In this document: positions 12,784 through 25,278 of the stretch, piece after piece
Numbering within the stretch: the stretch's first letter is position 1
Layout of the letters: each line of letters starts with the position of its first letter
Position numbers and translations under genes: made by a program
Assembly (NCBI GenBank): GCA_035235625.1
Contig: CP141144.1
Coordinates: 30,129,014 to 30,193,013 of the forward strand
Direction of reading: 5' to 3'
Length of the DNA stretch: 64,000 nucleotides
Source: Saururus chinensis
Lineage: Eukaryota > Streptophyta > Magnoliopsida > Piperales > Saururaceae
The notes under the pieces: generated by a model
Database searches by the model: none
What the model was told of the DNA's origin: nothing
What the model saw: the letters and a program-made list of their open reading frames with translations, nothing else

Positions 12784-15700
12784 AAAATAGTTATGTGTAG
12801 GATGTATACAGGCAATAATTTTATGAAGTGGAGTTTCCTTGAAGAGATACATTTCTAATATCTTTCTTTCTATATCAAAGTGCTATGGAAGATAAGATAC
12901 TCCAATGCCACATAGTCACTGCATACCTTGCAATTATGATGTTAATTGGCATATAATTGATGGTCACTTGGAGCCCCTTAATTGAAATTATAACATATTG
13001 TTTTATGTGAGAAGGTTGTGGAAATGATGTGTCAAATTTTATTTTGTTTCACATGGATGCATTAAGGCCACTCTAAGTGGAGTGTATCTTAGGGAGATAC
13101 TATATTAGTGCATACTTTAGTTTTTAGTGTATCTTTATTTTTATAAAAATAACTATGTGTTTGTGGACATTTTTTGTTGGTTGTGTTTAATAATATGTTT
13201 TATTACTGTTAGAAGTGATTCTTTTTTATTTTATTTTATTTCTTTTAATACTTGATTCTTTTGACTATTGAATACTTCTATCTAATGGTGGTGAATTTAA
13301 TTAGGCCTTTAAACCGTTTGTACTATCATACTCAATTCTTATATATTGAGCGATTTAATATCTAAACTTGTTTATTGTGGGTACATAATTTATGCATTTT
13401 CAAAAGAATTTTTGTCGTTAACATCAATGCTTCACAACGTCTTGAATTACAAATTGTGTTTAATATTTGAACTACTACATAATTGTTTAATTTAAAAAAT
13501 AGTGTGATTAATATAAATAATGTGATTAATATAATTATTTTAAAAAAAATCCATGGTACTCTTTTGGTTAATGGAAATGATATGTATGCAAAGAGTTGGG
13601 AGATTTTAATGCAACCAGTCTTATGTGAATTGAAAGTTACCTACATACTTGACTGACCTGACTTATATGTGCTTACTGTTTATATTTTTTACCGGAGTTT
13701 AAAATAGTGTCAACTCACAATGTGCACCAACTTGATTGTGAGCCAAGTAGTTTATGTTATATATGTTTTATATGTAAATTGATTATTCTAATAAAAGTAG
13801 TTAAGTTGTTAAATACTGTTATATTTAGTAGTTTATGTAGCGCTATAAAGTAAAGCTTCTATTTAAAAAAAATGATGTAGTTTCTATTAGTTTGTTGAAA
13901 ATGGAAATCTTGAAATCTATTACCAAGACTCTTAAAAATTTAAACATGGTGTTTAACTCAATCATTTGAACTTATATACTTCTTTCCTCAAATATTAAAA
14001 ATATATATAAATGATGGCTTCATTTAACTATTTCAAATGATGTATACTATTTATGGATTTATTTATGAAATAATTCTACAAAATTTTGAACCCATTTTAA
14101 TTGGGAAAAAATATAACAACCTTACTATATGGGAAAAATAATTGTCTAAATTGAATTAATGATTTGGTGCAACTAAGACTTGTTTATTTAAACTCGCTTG
14201 TTTGTACCAATTATAGCATATGTACTACATAGTTTATAAGGGAACCATTCCATCTTAGATTATGAATGAAATAAATTGAAAAAATAAAAAAACAATTATA
14301 TTTAGTGTTACAATAGTTTAGCAATATTCATAATCAATTTTGGCAATATTTCTAAAAAGGTAAATCAACCTTTGTATGGCATTTAAGTATTATAACTTTA
14401 CCTCTTTTTAATTGTTGTTGGAACTTGATATTTTGGAACACAATAAATACCTTAATATTATAAATTGAATTCAAGGGAAAATGTCTTATTTAGCCGAACA
14501 AAATTGATATTTTTTTGCATTAATATGAAAGAAGTATGTTTGTTGTACTCACTATTGACAACATAGGAGGAATACACATTCTCAAAAGGGTCATGTCAAA
14601 TGACTTTATTAGGATTTAAAGCTTTGTTGTTTTGGTGTTGGCATGTGAACAAGTTATTTTCTGAAAATTCGTCCCATGTACACATAACATAAAATCATCT
14701 CAATAAATATATTTTTTAATAGTTCCATCATTAACTTTGTATGTATATTATTGCCAATTTTTATCCTATTAGTCTGCTAACATGTAACGGGTGCTTTGGT
14801 TGTTCCATAATTTTTTATAATTTTCAAATATTATCATTTTATAATGTTATATGAAATAAAAACATAATCTATATGTATCATATATTTATATATATTTTTA
14901 TCAAAATTATTAATTTAAAGGAAATGTTGAAACAACACTTGGCAAAATAACAATTGATTAATAATAGTTTTTTTAAATTATTTTGAAATTATTGTTTATC
15001 ATAAATTGATTTTTGATACACGCCATGCCTTGCAACAACTTATTTTTAGGCTATAATTTTTTGAGTTTATGCTCGCTTATTGTCAATCCATTCTAATTAA
15101 ATATTGACAGAATGAGAAATGGCCAAAAAAAAGTCCATGCTTCTTTAATGACAGGTAAATTTAAAAATATAATTCTTGAGACAATTTTATACCGTGTGCA
15201 CAAGGGACATTTTTTATACTGCTTCTTCCTCCCATTTTGTCAAAAGTAAGTGTAACAAATATAGATCTCCCAATTGAATGCAGGAACATACCAATGTTGT
15301 TCAAATATATAACACATTTACCCCTCGATGTGACTTATTATGTTTTGCATTTTGATTTACATGGCCCTACACAACTTATTGTTTCAAACATTCACAAAAA
15401 TGTCACCGTTTGCCTCATCCACTTCAATCGTTTTGCTTATCATTTGCGTGCCTTTTAAAGGTATGAAAGGATGACGTGATAATTGATAGATAGAACTATT
15501 ATAATGGCATCACAGGTGAATTCTATGCCACAAAATTTATGATATGCAATATAAATCCACTTAAATGGATTACAAGGAGTTGAGGTATGCATAGTAGTTA
15601 CAAATTTTGTTTATAAGGTCCTATTTTCATTCTTAGTATATGTGCATGATTTGTTAAATAAATATGTCCCATTATAGCACGCTTATGAATGCCATATTCT

Positions 15701-16380
15701 TGGTAGTCAATATTTGCTAGCCGAAATGATGTGTCTTGTTCATTATTCATGGCTTCTCATTACAAAGGGTCATATTACGTGTAAATTTCTTGATAGTGTA
15801 CCACTTCAACTTCTTTAAATTTAAATTTCCACAAAGTGATTAGTAATCATTAGTAGTTGTATAAATCATCTCATTTATTAATAAAATGATTATTTTGTCA
15901 TATTAAATAAATGTATATAATTGCAACGCATTTATGAAAAGCATATGGTTGGCATTTAATATTTTGTAACCAAAAGATTGTATTTTATTCAATATTTATG
16001 ATTTCCCAATATGAAGGGTTCCATTGTGTGTAAGTTACTTGAATAGGTATTACTTTGACTTCATGCCCTTTGGACTTCCACAATGTGATTAATAACCATT
16101 TGTTAATATATGATCATGTCATTGGATATAAATGACACATAATGGCAACAATATGTTACATAATATTTCATCTTAAAATTTTGTTGGTGTGTATTTAGAT
16201 TATTGTTTGTTAGTAACATTTGTATTCATTACTATTTCTCTAGATTTATGATGGCAATGACTTGTATTCCAATATCTAAACTGTCAACGAGTAAGGTTCA
16301 ATGAACGATAAAATATTTAATATTCGAAAAGACCAAAATACACTTGTTTGATAACTCAAAGGGTTCTGGGATCGTTATGA
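12784..16380. other. AT-rich non-coding DNA
   Basis: No supported gene. The open frame at 15237-15458 resembles nothing known. Two segments near 15800-15870 and 16010-16110 are loosely similar (TTACTTGAATAGGTATTAC / TTTCTTGATAGTGTACCAC, then CTTCCACAA.GTGATTA), an old local duplication. Confidence 0.5.
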
Positions 16381-16389
16381 ATAAACATG

Positions 16390-18031
16390 TCGTTGATACA
16401 CCCTCTTCTCCATCTACAACCCACACACCAATGCCACCTCCTATTGCAACCACCCAAACCCACCCAAAATCCTAAACACGACTATTTCCAACACCCTCTC
16501 CTACACCCCTACTTGTTACACTCAAGCATCGAAACACGCTGAATGGCACAAAGCCATGTTGGAGGAATTCACAGCTCTATAGCAAAATCAGACTTGGACC
16601 CTTGTTCCACGACTGCAAGGATGCCACATCATTGGCAACAAGTTTTTTCGCATTAAAACAAAACCCAATGGTGACGTTGATTGCTACCAATCTCGTCTGG
16701 TCGCCAAAGGATTTCATCAAACCTATGGATATGAGTACGATGAAAACTATAGCCCAGTCATCAAGCCGCCCACCATACATCTTGTTCTTTCCATGGCAGT
16801 GGCCAACTCATGGCCCCTTCTCCAACTAGATGTTCAAAATGCTTTTTTACATGGAGAGCTTGATGCAGACATCTTCATGCACCAACGAGCAGGCTTCCAT
16901 GATCCTATGTACCCCCATCATGTCTACAAGCTCCGCAAGGCATTGAACAGACTCAAACAGGCTCCACACTCATGGTTTCAAAAGTTCAGCTACTTCCTTC
17001 TCCAAGAGGGTTTCGGCCAAAGCCGAGCAGACACTTCCATGTTCATCCACAAGTCCCCATTAGGTATACTAATACTTTTGTTGTATGTTGATGATATACT
17101 ATTGACTGGTGACAACACCTGCCTTCTACCTTCTTTACTTGCCAAGATGAACAGTGCAATTGCTTTGTGCAACCTTGGAGAACCAAGCTTCTTCCTTGGC
17201 ATTGAGCTTCATCGCACACCAACCGGCCTTCATCTCCACCAAGCCAAATATGCTGGTCACCTTCTTCAGCAATACAATCTATCGGATTGCAAGCCTTGTG
17301 CCACGCCAAGCTCCCTCAAGCCGCCCAAAATGACAATCCAGCCACTCTCCAATCCAACAGAATTCTGGCAACTTGTTGGCAGTTTACAGTACCTAACATT
17401 CACAAGACCAAACATTGCTTTCAGCATCAACAAGATATGTCAAGCCATGCACAGCCCAACTACTGCTGACTTTATAGCAACCAAAAGAAGGTATGTTAAA
17501 GCCTCACCAACAAAGGGACTTCTACTTGCAGCCATTCCATCCACCACACTACAGGTCTATTCAGATTCTGATTGGGGAGGTGACTCCGCTGATTGACACT
17601 CAGCAACAGGCTATTGCATCTTCTTCGCCCCAAACCTAATCTCCTAGCAAGCCAAGAAACAGCCAACCATCTCTCGTTCTAGTACAGAAGCATAGTATAG
17701 AGCACCAGCAACAGCTGCCGCTGAATTGCTTTAGATTAAATATTTGCTGCGTGGCATTGGGTACAAGCCGCATCATGCACCAATTCTTCACTGTGACAGC
17801 AAAGTGCAGCTGCTCTTGCCTGGAATCCAGTTTTTCATTCACGCTCCAAACACATTGAGTTGGATCACCATTTTATTTGCAAAAGAATGGATAGCAAGCT
17901 CCTGCACTTGCAATACATCCCAACTGAGTTTCAAGTTGCTGATCTTTTCAACAAAAGCTTATCAAGTGCCCGCCATAACTATCTCGCCTCCAAGCTTTAG
18001 ATGCATGTACGCTCTTCAGCTTGCAGGGGAG
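16390..18031 (+). pseudogene. Ty1/copia polyprotein fragment: reverse transcriptase and RNase H
   Basis: The 3' part of a copia pol gene. Around 16540-16800 fragments read HAEWHKAMLEEFTAL (then a TAG), QTWTLVPR and RLVAKGFHQTYGYEY. The open frame 16793-17596 has LDVQNAFLHGELDADIFM, the RT active-site motif YVDDILLTG, FFLGIEL, and YSDSDWGGD of RNase H. After 17596 the RNase H reading is broken by several stops and frame changes down to about 17990. The gag, protease and integrase parts are missing on the 5' side. It ends in a purine-rich CAGGGGAG tract followed by an LTR. The element is inactive, being truncated and carrying stops. Confidence 0.93.
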
Positions 18032-18211
18032 TGTAAAAAGACTCAATCTTCTCCACTACTTGCAGTTCCAAACTCAGTTTTCTCCACTACTTGCAGTTCC
18101 ACTTTCTTCTCATTTCAGTTTCCACCATGTGCCCTTCTATTATTACTACTATAACTGGTCAGTCTATCCTATAAGAGGTTTTTCTATATTAACTGGCCAA
18201 AGAATGAAATA
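18032..18211 (+). repeat. copia 3' LTR, left part (split by the MULE)
   Basis: The LTR starts TGTAAA directly after the polypurine tract at the end of the copia fragment. It is cut at about 18211 by the MULE terminus and resumes after 29068. Confidence 0.7.
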
Positions 18212-18254
18212 TTCCATATTCCCTGGATTTGAAACGGAAATGCCATATCACCTG
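18212..18254 (+). repeat. left terminal inverted repeat of the MULE
   Basis: Starts TTCCATATTCCCTGG and ends GCCATATCACCTG. It pairs with 29026-29068 with one difference (C versus T near the inner end). Confidence 0.93.
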
Positions 18255-18338
18255 GAATAACATGATATAAGCTAAAATGTGGACTAAAATGCCCCTGACC
18301 AGAGGTAGGGTTTTATATCGTGTTAAATCCTCACAAAG

Positions 18339-18358
18339 TCGCATTCAATGTCATACGA
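18339..18358. repeat. dyad motif near the left MULE end
   Basis: TCGCAT-N8-ATACGA, a degenerate form of the TCGTGT-N8-ACACGA dyad with the same 8-bp spacer. A single half site TCGTGT lies at 18318. Confidence 0.5.
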
Positions 18359-18748
18359 CTTCTGACGCCGGTGATTCCTCCGAGTGAAAATTCTGTTCTG
18401 ATTGAAAACTCACTTCTGATTGGAAAGTCCCCTTTTTGAGCACCGCGTAAGAGTTGTGTGAGAAGATTTTGTGACCTATCCGACCAAAACATCGAAGATT
18501 AGGGATTTTCAGTTCTGGAATGAGTTTGAGTTTGCGAAGAACAAGTTTTTGAACAAGGGTTTCTTGTAAGCCCAGTTTTGAAATTGTACACCGCAAAACT
18601 AGTTCTTCTTTGTAGCGTAGATCGGGTTTGAGGCGATTCTGGAAAAGCAGTGGCCGAATGAGTGTTCAATCCAGCTCAGAGAACAAAAGCGGAGGTTTCG
18701 TGGTAAGGTACGGCATTTTGGATATTTATATGCATGATTTTTTATTTA

Positions 18749-18852
18749 GCGTGTACTCAAACACACGACATAGGCCGTCAAATCAAACTATCATTGTGTC
18801 AGAAAGACGATATGTCATATATCGTGTGCTCAATAAGTTGGTGGAAACACGA
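18749..18852. repeat. dyad array in intron 1 of the accessory gene
   Basis: Dyads GCGTGT-N8-ACACGA (18749) and TCATTG-N8-AGACGA (18791), a half site TCGTGT (18822) 31 bp further on, and an ACACGA half site at 18847. Confidence 0.65.
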
Positions 18853-18999
18853 TGTATAACCATAAAGATGCCGTGTATGCACGGGCTGCTTAGCGTATGT
18901 TCAATTACATGATACATATACTTATCATCTTTATAGAAGTTAGTTAGAAAAAGTGTGAACAGACGCGTTTATTGATTATGGTCACAACCTATTGTTGAT

Positions 19000-19000
<1 letters not shown>

Positions 19001-19033
<33 letters not shown>
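19001..19033. repeat. (TA)n microsatellite
   Basis: About 16 TA units in intron 1 of the accessory gene, 8 bp before the CCAATTTTTCAG acceptor. Confidence 0.9.
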
Positions 19034-19035
<2 letters not shown>

Positions 19036-19875
19036 AATTTTTCAGACATAAATTTTGAGTATTACATCAAATGGCGGAGTCTGTGAAGGTTGCAAAAGAG
19101 AAGAAGAAGAGAATCTACGGGAGAAAACCGGGTCTGGGCACAAATGGTTTCCCCGCTGGACTGTGTCTATCAAAAGACCTTCTAGATTCATGTCCGGGAT
19201 GCAAGGCGATTTTAGTAGTGTCTGGGTTCTACCCAATATATGATTGCGAGCCCATCATCATCTCCAGGCCGCTGTTGGATGTACTCATTGGTGATTGTTG
19301 GGACGACTCACTGGAAGTCTTCAACATAAGGGGCAAAAGACTACCCTTTACAGTGGATGAAATGGCTATGATCATGGGGTTGAGTGGAAAAGGGAACCCA
19401 TGTAAATTAGAAAGCAGCGACGGGAAGGCTGCCCAAGGCAAGGGGGCATTCTAGAAGACGTTCTTCCAAGGGAAGCGACTAGAGAAGACAGGACTGGAAG
19501 AATTGTTCAAAGAAGTGGCTGCAGAAACAAGGAATGTTTCAGATGTGGACTTAGCATGGTTGGCTATTATGCACATGGGTGTCCTCGTGTTATTCACGCA
19601 GAACAATAGAGCCATATCCCCAGCTTTGTGTGATTACTTAGATGACATATCCGTCGTGGGGAGCTACAATTGGGCAAGGGCCGTACATGATTTACTGATG
19701 AGAGGCATATCGGCAGCCCACCGGAACATCATGAGCAGACAGGACGAGCATTCCGCCACAGCCAAAATTTTCGTAGGGGCTTCATTAGTACTCCAGGTAA
19801 CTCTCGTATGTTTTATAATATGTTAATTCTAATACCATATTAATAATGAAATGATATGTTTCACAAAGATGAATA

Positions 19876-19991
19876 TCGCCTCATCGGTCACATGATACCA
19901 CTCTCAAGTGTGTTATCAAACATACGACATTTAAACATATCGTGTTCTCGACAACACGACTATGGATTCGAGCGTGTTATCCGTAACATGA
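19876..19991. repeat. four dyads at exact 32-bp spacing, intron 2 of the accessory gene
   Basis: Starts 19876, 19908, 19940 and 19972. Half sites are TCGCCT/ACATGA, GTGTGT/ATACGA, TCGTGT/ACACGA and GCGTGT/ACATGA, each with an 8-bp spacer. The 12 bp between dyads are not conserved. Confidence 0.85.
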
Positions 19992-20849
19992 CAAATTTGT
20001 TATAGTGAAGTTACTGAACATTTTAGCCTAATGTTTATATTCTTTTGTATTGTCCGCCGCTAGGTATGGTTTTATAAGCATATGTCCATATGGCCTCCCA
20101 GTGGTCCGGTTTGCAACCTGAGGTGCAAGAGGTGGCCCGGATTTACCCAACTATTATGCAACGTGGAGAAGGCCGATAAACATAACCCAGTCGACAAAAG
20201 GGGAGGAAGATGATTCTAGCTCATCACCGGATGAGGAAGTGGTACAAGGATTTTTTCATGAGGTTGAAGCCAAACTCGCAAATTGTTTTGTGCATCACAC
20301 CAATTGTCGAAGAGGTGCACTTGATGAATGTCCAAAGGGCGACCCCGAAAGCTAAGAAGGCGGTTATGCATCCTTTTCTGAACAATGAGACCCAACCATG
20401 CTCCCCACGGCGAGACGTTGGCACATGTACATTCCGGCCATGTTGTCATTAAATCATTTGTCATGCCAGTTGATGTCATGACGGGAATATGTGAAGTTGT
20501 TTTGGAGAAGGCTGTTCTATACAGTGATCGGGGATGGAACACCGATCGAGTTGCATCTGCACTCCAGCGTGTTAAGGACAATCTAGAGGTGGCAAATAGC
20601 CTCATAGAACATATGCAACCTCCCAAGGCCGTTGATACTTACAGCCGCCTGAACCCATTCATCCGGTGGTCGAGCAAGCATCAACCCCCCCTCCGAGAAC
20701 CGAAAGATCACCATCGGTTTGTTCAAAGGCAAGAGCTTCAAAATCAAGAGAAGCGCGTCAACCATCTGCCCCTGAAGATCAACCAGTACAAGTCCCTCAG
20801 CCAGTGGAAGAGGGATTCATTTTAAGTAAGTACCAGACAATAGATCATA

Positions 20850-21052
20850 TCGTTGAGTAAGAAAGACGACGGTTGGATTGTCGCATCATCGGTCACATGA
20901 TCATTCACGTAGTAGTTGTGAGAAGCATCTCTACGTGGTCGTGTGATCGTGAGCATGATTTGGCTATTGGTAATGTTTGTACGAATACGATAAGATCTTT
21001 ATCGTGTTTGTAAATGACGACTTGCATGGATATCGTGTAGTTACTAACACGA
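20850..21052. repeat. dyad array in intron 3 of the accessory gene
   Basis: Dyads at 20850 (TCGTTG/AGACGA), 20881 (TCGCAT/ACATGA), 20939 (TCGTGT/GCATGA), 20971 (TAATGT/ATACGA) and 21033 (TCGTGT/ACACGA), with a half site at 21002. The steps 20850-20881, 20971-21002 and 21002-21033 are 31 bp and 20939-20971 is 32 bp. Confidence 0.8.
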
Positions 21053-22174
21053 TTACTTACTTCTTAAATACAGAGAAAAGGCAACCGCAAGCTACCACCA
21101 AACAAAAGAAGAAGATTGATCCGAAGTTACAAAGGACTGTAATAACTAGATTTTTGTCGAAGATAAATGCAGAATCCCTGGAACAACCCCGGGATGTCAA
21201 AGAACCACCATGGGAGTTAGAGGAACTGGCCCTTCCCTGGGATGTCGATGAACAACCCCAGGAGGTAGTTGAACTAGACCGTCCCCTAGATGTCGACGAA
21301 CAACCCCGGATGGTAGAGGAACAAGACCTTCCACTTGAGGTTGTGGCTCAAGTCTGCGATGTGCCAAAACAACCCCATGAGGGACCCGTAGACCAACTGG
21401 AGATTCTAGAACAACCCTTAAAGGTGCCGGAAGCACCCAAGCAAGCGAATAAAGGAGTAGCACACAAACGAGTAAAAATCAGAATGCAGAAAGCTTCTCC
21501 TGGCCCTCCCATTGTACCTCATGCACAACGAAAGTCAAGGTCCAATGCAGTTGACCCATCTGCTCAAGGTCAGGAGCCAGTGATGAAAGTTACAGCTTAG
21601 GTAGCGAAGAAGCCAAAGCATTTCAACAGCTATGTTGATGAGAAGCTAGCAAAGTATGGATACAGTCACCAGCCTTGAAAGCCTGGGGACGAACTACCTC
21701 TAGCTTCGGTCCCTGGCCCAAGCTTTATCCGTCAAGCACATCCAAAGTCTCCCACCCCGGACCCAGTAGCCCCAATCGCAGTTTCCAGTGAAGGCACTAT
21801 CTCAGATACTCCTCCAGTAGATGCGGATGTAATGGTGAGTTTCCGCACTATTGAAGATGTCCAAGAAGATACTGCGACTAAGACGAACAAGGAGGAGACA
21901 AGTTTGCGGCTGAAGGACAATCTTGACATAGTGTTGGTGTTCCACCTAGAGGTTTTGGAAACGACAGTTAAAGAAATTATCACGGAATTTCTGTCGAACC
22001 CATACCAGTCGTGGCCCATAGAGACACTCCTATACACAGACTACCTATCTCTATTAAAGCAGGAGTGCATAACGAATGAGGTAATATGTATTCATTACTC
22101 ATACTCATACATTTTAAGCTCTATAGTGTTATCAATCAAACGATTGAATATCTTACACATATTACAATAAATTA

Positions 22175-22344
22175 TCATTTTATCGATTACACGATGCATA
22201 ATCATATCGTTGGTTTTCATATACGCTAACGATCAACTTGTAATTGCTGAAGTAAAAATAGTGTGTTAATTAATACACGACTTGTGAACTAGTCATGTGA
22301 TCATAAACACGGTATAGGCACTTATTGTGTCATTGCTAACACAT
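22175..22344. repeat. dyad array in intron 4 of the accessory gene
   Basis: Dyads at 22175 (TCATTT/ACACGA), 22207 (TCGTTG/ATACGC), 22261 (GTGTGT/ACACGA), 22293 (TCATGT/ACACGG) and 22325 (TTGTGT/ACACAT). Two 32-bp-register groups fill most of the 278-bp intron. Confidence 0.8.
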
Positions 22345-23108
22345 ATGGTATTGTGTAGGTCATCAATGTCTTCTTCTAACTACTAGATGAACGCAATATG
22401 AGAAATCTAGGCAGTATCCCAACTATGTTTTCGGCAAGTTTGCTATTCAGCACTACTTCAACGTCGGCACTAGGGAAGAGCCCCCGGAGAAGGAAGGCAA
22501 ACTCTTGACCATATTGTTGAGAGGCCTGAATGTTAACATGGAAAGCGTTTTTATTCCTATTTACATCAAGGGCCAATTTCTATTGCTTATTATCTGCTGT
22601 AGGGAGAAGCGATTTAGGTGGTACAATCCTCTAAAGGGTGATCACAGTCACCACTTTGCCAAGGTGGACAGTGTCAGGAAACATGTTGCCAATGGAATGG
22701 AGAAGGCACTTAAGATAAAGGGGGCTCAGACGTGGCCACTGACTAATATCAACAAATGCCCGTACCAAGAAACAAATGAAGATTGTGGTTTGTTCGTCAT
22801 ATACTATGTAGCGAATTGGCAAGGGCATCATTCAGCCAAATTTTAGACAGCTCAAGATAGCAGGCTTGGTCAGGCCAATGATATGCGCTGCTATACTTCA
22901 TGCCCGAATCGAAAAGGAATTTGATCTGGATACAGATGAGTTGTAAAAAAGCCACTTGTTTTTTGCAATTAATTACTTTGACCAATTATTTTGTGATTAA
23001 TGACTATGACCAATTCTTTTCTAATTAATTATTGTATCAATTATTTTGCACTAATTTTTTGTACGAATCTCAGTTGCCGTATAATTGATTAAATGATTTG
23101 TATCAATA

Positions 23109-23237
23109 TCGTATATTCAATATCGCTATACAATAGTGCACACATATCCGATCATATTATAGTTCTTACGATCGCCTACTAGGTCGTGTTATCGAATACA
23201 CGCCTACTCGTATTACGTCGTGTTATCGTTTACTTCA
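23109..23237. repeat. dyad array after the accessory gene
   Basis: Dyads at 23152 (TCATAT/TTACGA) and 23184 (TCGTGT/ACACGC), 32 bp apart, with half sites at 23109 and 23218. Confidence 0.7.
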
Positions 23238-23666
23238 CCTCTCGTATAAAGACGTCTGTGGCTAGCATTGATAGGCTGTTTGTATGCAAAATCACGTGCG
23301 ACCTCATGGGATGGATCATTCGAGACATTGTTATAGCGCCTGGTCACGTACTCCCCCAACCAGATGAAGGTGAGCCCCTTATCTCATAGAGGGGAAGATA
23401 CACCATCAGGCACGAAAGCAATCTTCAGAATTATCCGCCTAAAATTGAGTTTCCATGCGATCTCCTTGCAAATCACCAGCTGCCACTACAGCAGTCTCCC
23501 GAAGAGAGCATGAGTGAGCATTCTGTAAACCCCAACCTCGTGAAATATATATATATATATATAGGCAGGGTGATACAATGCATCGGGAATAGGGTCAATA
23601 GCATCCTATCATTGTCGTGGGTTCGGCCACACGTTATCACCAATCTTCCATGTATAATAGTGTATG

Positions 23667-23786
23667 TCGTGTTATTGCATAATTGATCAACATATTTATG
23701 TATCGTGTTTTTGTTTTCATGAATATGTGCTCCATCGTGTGCTTGATTGTATGACCAATATTGAGATCGTGTTATACAAGAAGACA
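23667..23786. repeat. half-site array, 32-bp register
   Basis: TCGTGT begins at 23667, 23703, 23735 and 23767; the last three are exactly 32 bp apart. The matching right half sites are eroded (TCATGA, GTATGA). Confidence 0.7.
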
Positions 23787-24330
23787 TCTTTCAACGGGAA
23801 AACCAGATGTAACTAATATTAATATTTTCCTATAACTTGAAATGCCTTTCATTACATTCAACAAACTGAAATTTACAATATTTTATAAATATGAATAAAA
23901 TAGTGTTCTGCCTCGTGGCCTGTGAATATCAGTATGTGTGCACTCTCCATGCAGATTCACGAACCCATCACTTCAATTGTGATGAAACCTTCACGACATT
24001 GAAATAATGCCTGGTTATTAATTGCCCACCTTCAGAGGCTGGTTAGGCCCGATCCACTGAAGGGGACGAATAACCATCAGACACCATTTCACTGTCCCAA
24101 AGGCTCTATCTCATGCTCTTCGCGAATTGGGTAAGCGGCTTCTGTCACTTCCATATATATAGGCAAGTTGCAAGGGATACGAATCATTAAATCTTCCATA
24201 TATAGTGGGGACTCCTCACGAATTGGTCATAATAATTTAATTGAAAGCTTGGAAATTGTGGGGACTCTTCGGGAATTGGGTGGTAACATTAATGCAATTG
24301 TCATGTGCTCGATCCATGCAGTGTTTCGTA

Positions 24331-24493
24331 TCGTGTAATGGGTTACACGATTTGAAACAATAATCACTAACGTAGTCGTCAACTCATAATTGGGTTATGG
24401 TACCTCATCGTGTGAATGTTAACACGATATTTACAAAAGTCATTTGAAAAGTAAATACAAATTTCATCAAATGTCGTGTGGTCGGCAACACGA
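24331..24493. repeat. three perfect dyads in the MULE spacer
   Basis: TCGTGT-N8-ACACGA starts at 24331, 24408 and 24474. The three 8-bp spacers are unrelated (AATGGGTT, GAATGTTA, GGTCGGCA). A weaker unit sits at 24440 (TCATTT/AATACA). Confidence 0.9.
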
Positions 24494-25145
24494 TTTACAA
24501 ACATAATGTATCAAGGCATAAATGCTTGCTCGAACAATTATCATCGAAAATGCCAATCTTTACAAAGGAGTGGAAAAAATACACAGATAATAACAAGCCA
24601 TCTCGGCGAGAGCAATCAGCTGGCATGCGATCTCCTTACAGACTCTCAAACCGATGAGACAGATCATTAGGGACATTGATATATCGCCATCTAGCAAACC
24701 AAGCCCACCATCGGATATGGGTGAGTACCAGAATTGACGGCGGGCTGATTCACCAGCCGACGCTAAAGCAATCTCCCGAATGACCCGTCTCTACAAAGAA
24801 CCAGTGAGTGAGCATTCTGCAAAACCTAAATTGTCGTCTATCGAATAGGGCACAAATGTGATAGATCATTAGAGAAATTGATATATCACCGTCAAGTGAA
24901 TTATGCCCACAATCAGATATAAGTAGTGACCGTATCCGATCGTGGGCCAATTCACCAACTGCCGCTACGACAATATCCTAAACGATACAACTCTGCAGAG
25001 AACAAATTCACTAACCGCTGCAAGCACAATCTCTACGAAGAACCAGCGAGTAAGCATTCTGCCAACCCTAACCCTAAGATAATTGAAGGTATTGATTCCT
25101 CGGGAATAATGCCTCCGCAATTTGAACATTTCAATCATAGAATTG

Positions 25146-25278
25146 TCGTGTGTTCGAACACACGATATGCCTCATTTCGTGTAAGTGAATGACACTTTGA
25201 CATCGTGCAAGCAAAGGAAACTTTGACATCATATACAATATCCACTATGTACAACATGTCTTGTTCTTATGAACACGT
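25146..25278. repeat. fully palindromic dyad and a weaker partner
   Basis: At 25146-25165 the dyad is TCGTGT-GTTCGAAC-ACACGA, palindromic through its spacer. A weaker unit TCTTGT-N8-ACACGT sits at 25259-25278. Confidence 0.8.

Larger units (their letters stand above)
18658..22946 (+). pseudogene. MULE accessory gene: plant-mobile/DUF1985-like N-terminus plus ULP1-like C48 protease
   Basis: Inferred exons: 18658-18702, 19046-19796, 20064-20825, 21074-22080, 22359-22946, with GT-AG borders. The N-terminal half (exon 2) reads KWFPRWTVSIKRPS, then in another frame SGFYPIYDCEP, ISRPLLDVLI and LPFTVDEMAMIMGLSG, the pattern of the DUF1985/plant-mobile-type domain. Exon 4 is a charged linker with repeated (E)QP..V motifs. 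Exon 5 has the C48 peptidase end: FIPIYIKGQFLLLIICC, RWYNPLKGD and QETNEDCGLFVIYY, then a C-terminus ending RIEKEFDLDTDEL. The catalytic Cys and oxyanion Gln are kept, while the usual HW is QF and the usual Asp of the WYDSL-type motif is Asn. Breaks: a frameshift near 19213, a TAG at 19452-19454, frame changes near 20210-20450 and 22820, and stops in exon 4. The first exon is the least certain. Confidence 0.75.
23312..25070 (+). repeat. three diverged copies of a ~200-bp segment inside the MULE
   Basis: Copies near 23312-23533, 24658-24830 and 24860-25070 share GA(T/C)(A/G)GATCATT(A/C)G(A/G)GA(A/C)ATTG, then TCACCA(G/A)C(T/C)G(C/A)CGCTA-like text, and CAG(T/C)GAGT.AGCATTCTG(C/T)(A/C)AA. They lie between the two element genes and carry short open stretches (for example IIRDIVIAPGH and RQIIRDIDISPSS-like text). 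The encoded peptide, if any, was not recognised. They may be remnants of a repeated exon. Confidence 0.6.

Noticed and set aside
20216-21463. Minus-strand ORFs opposite the MULE accessory gene
   Set aside because: They are mirror frames of the plus-strand exons, which carry the recognisable motifs.
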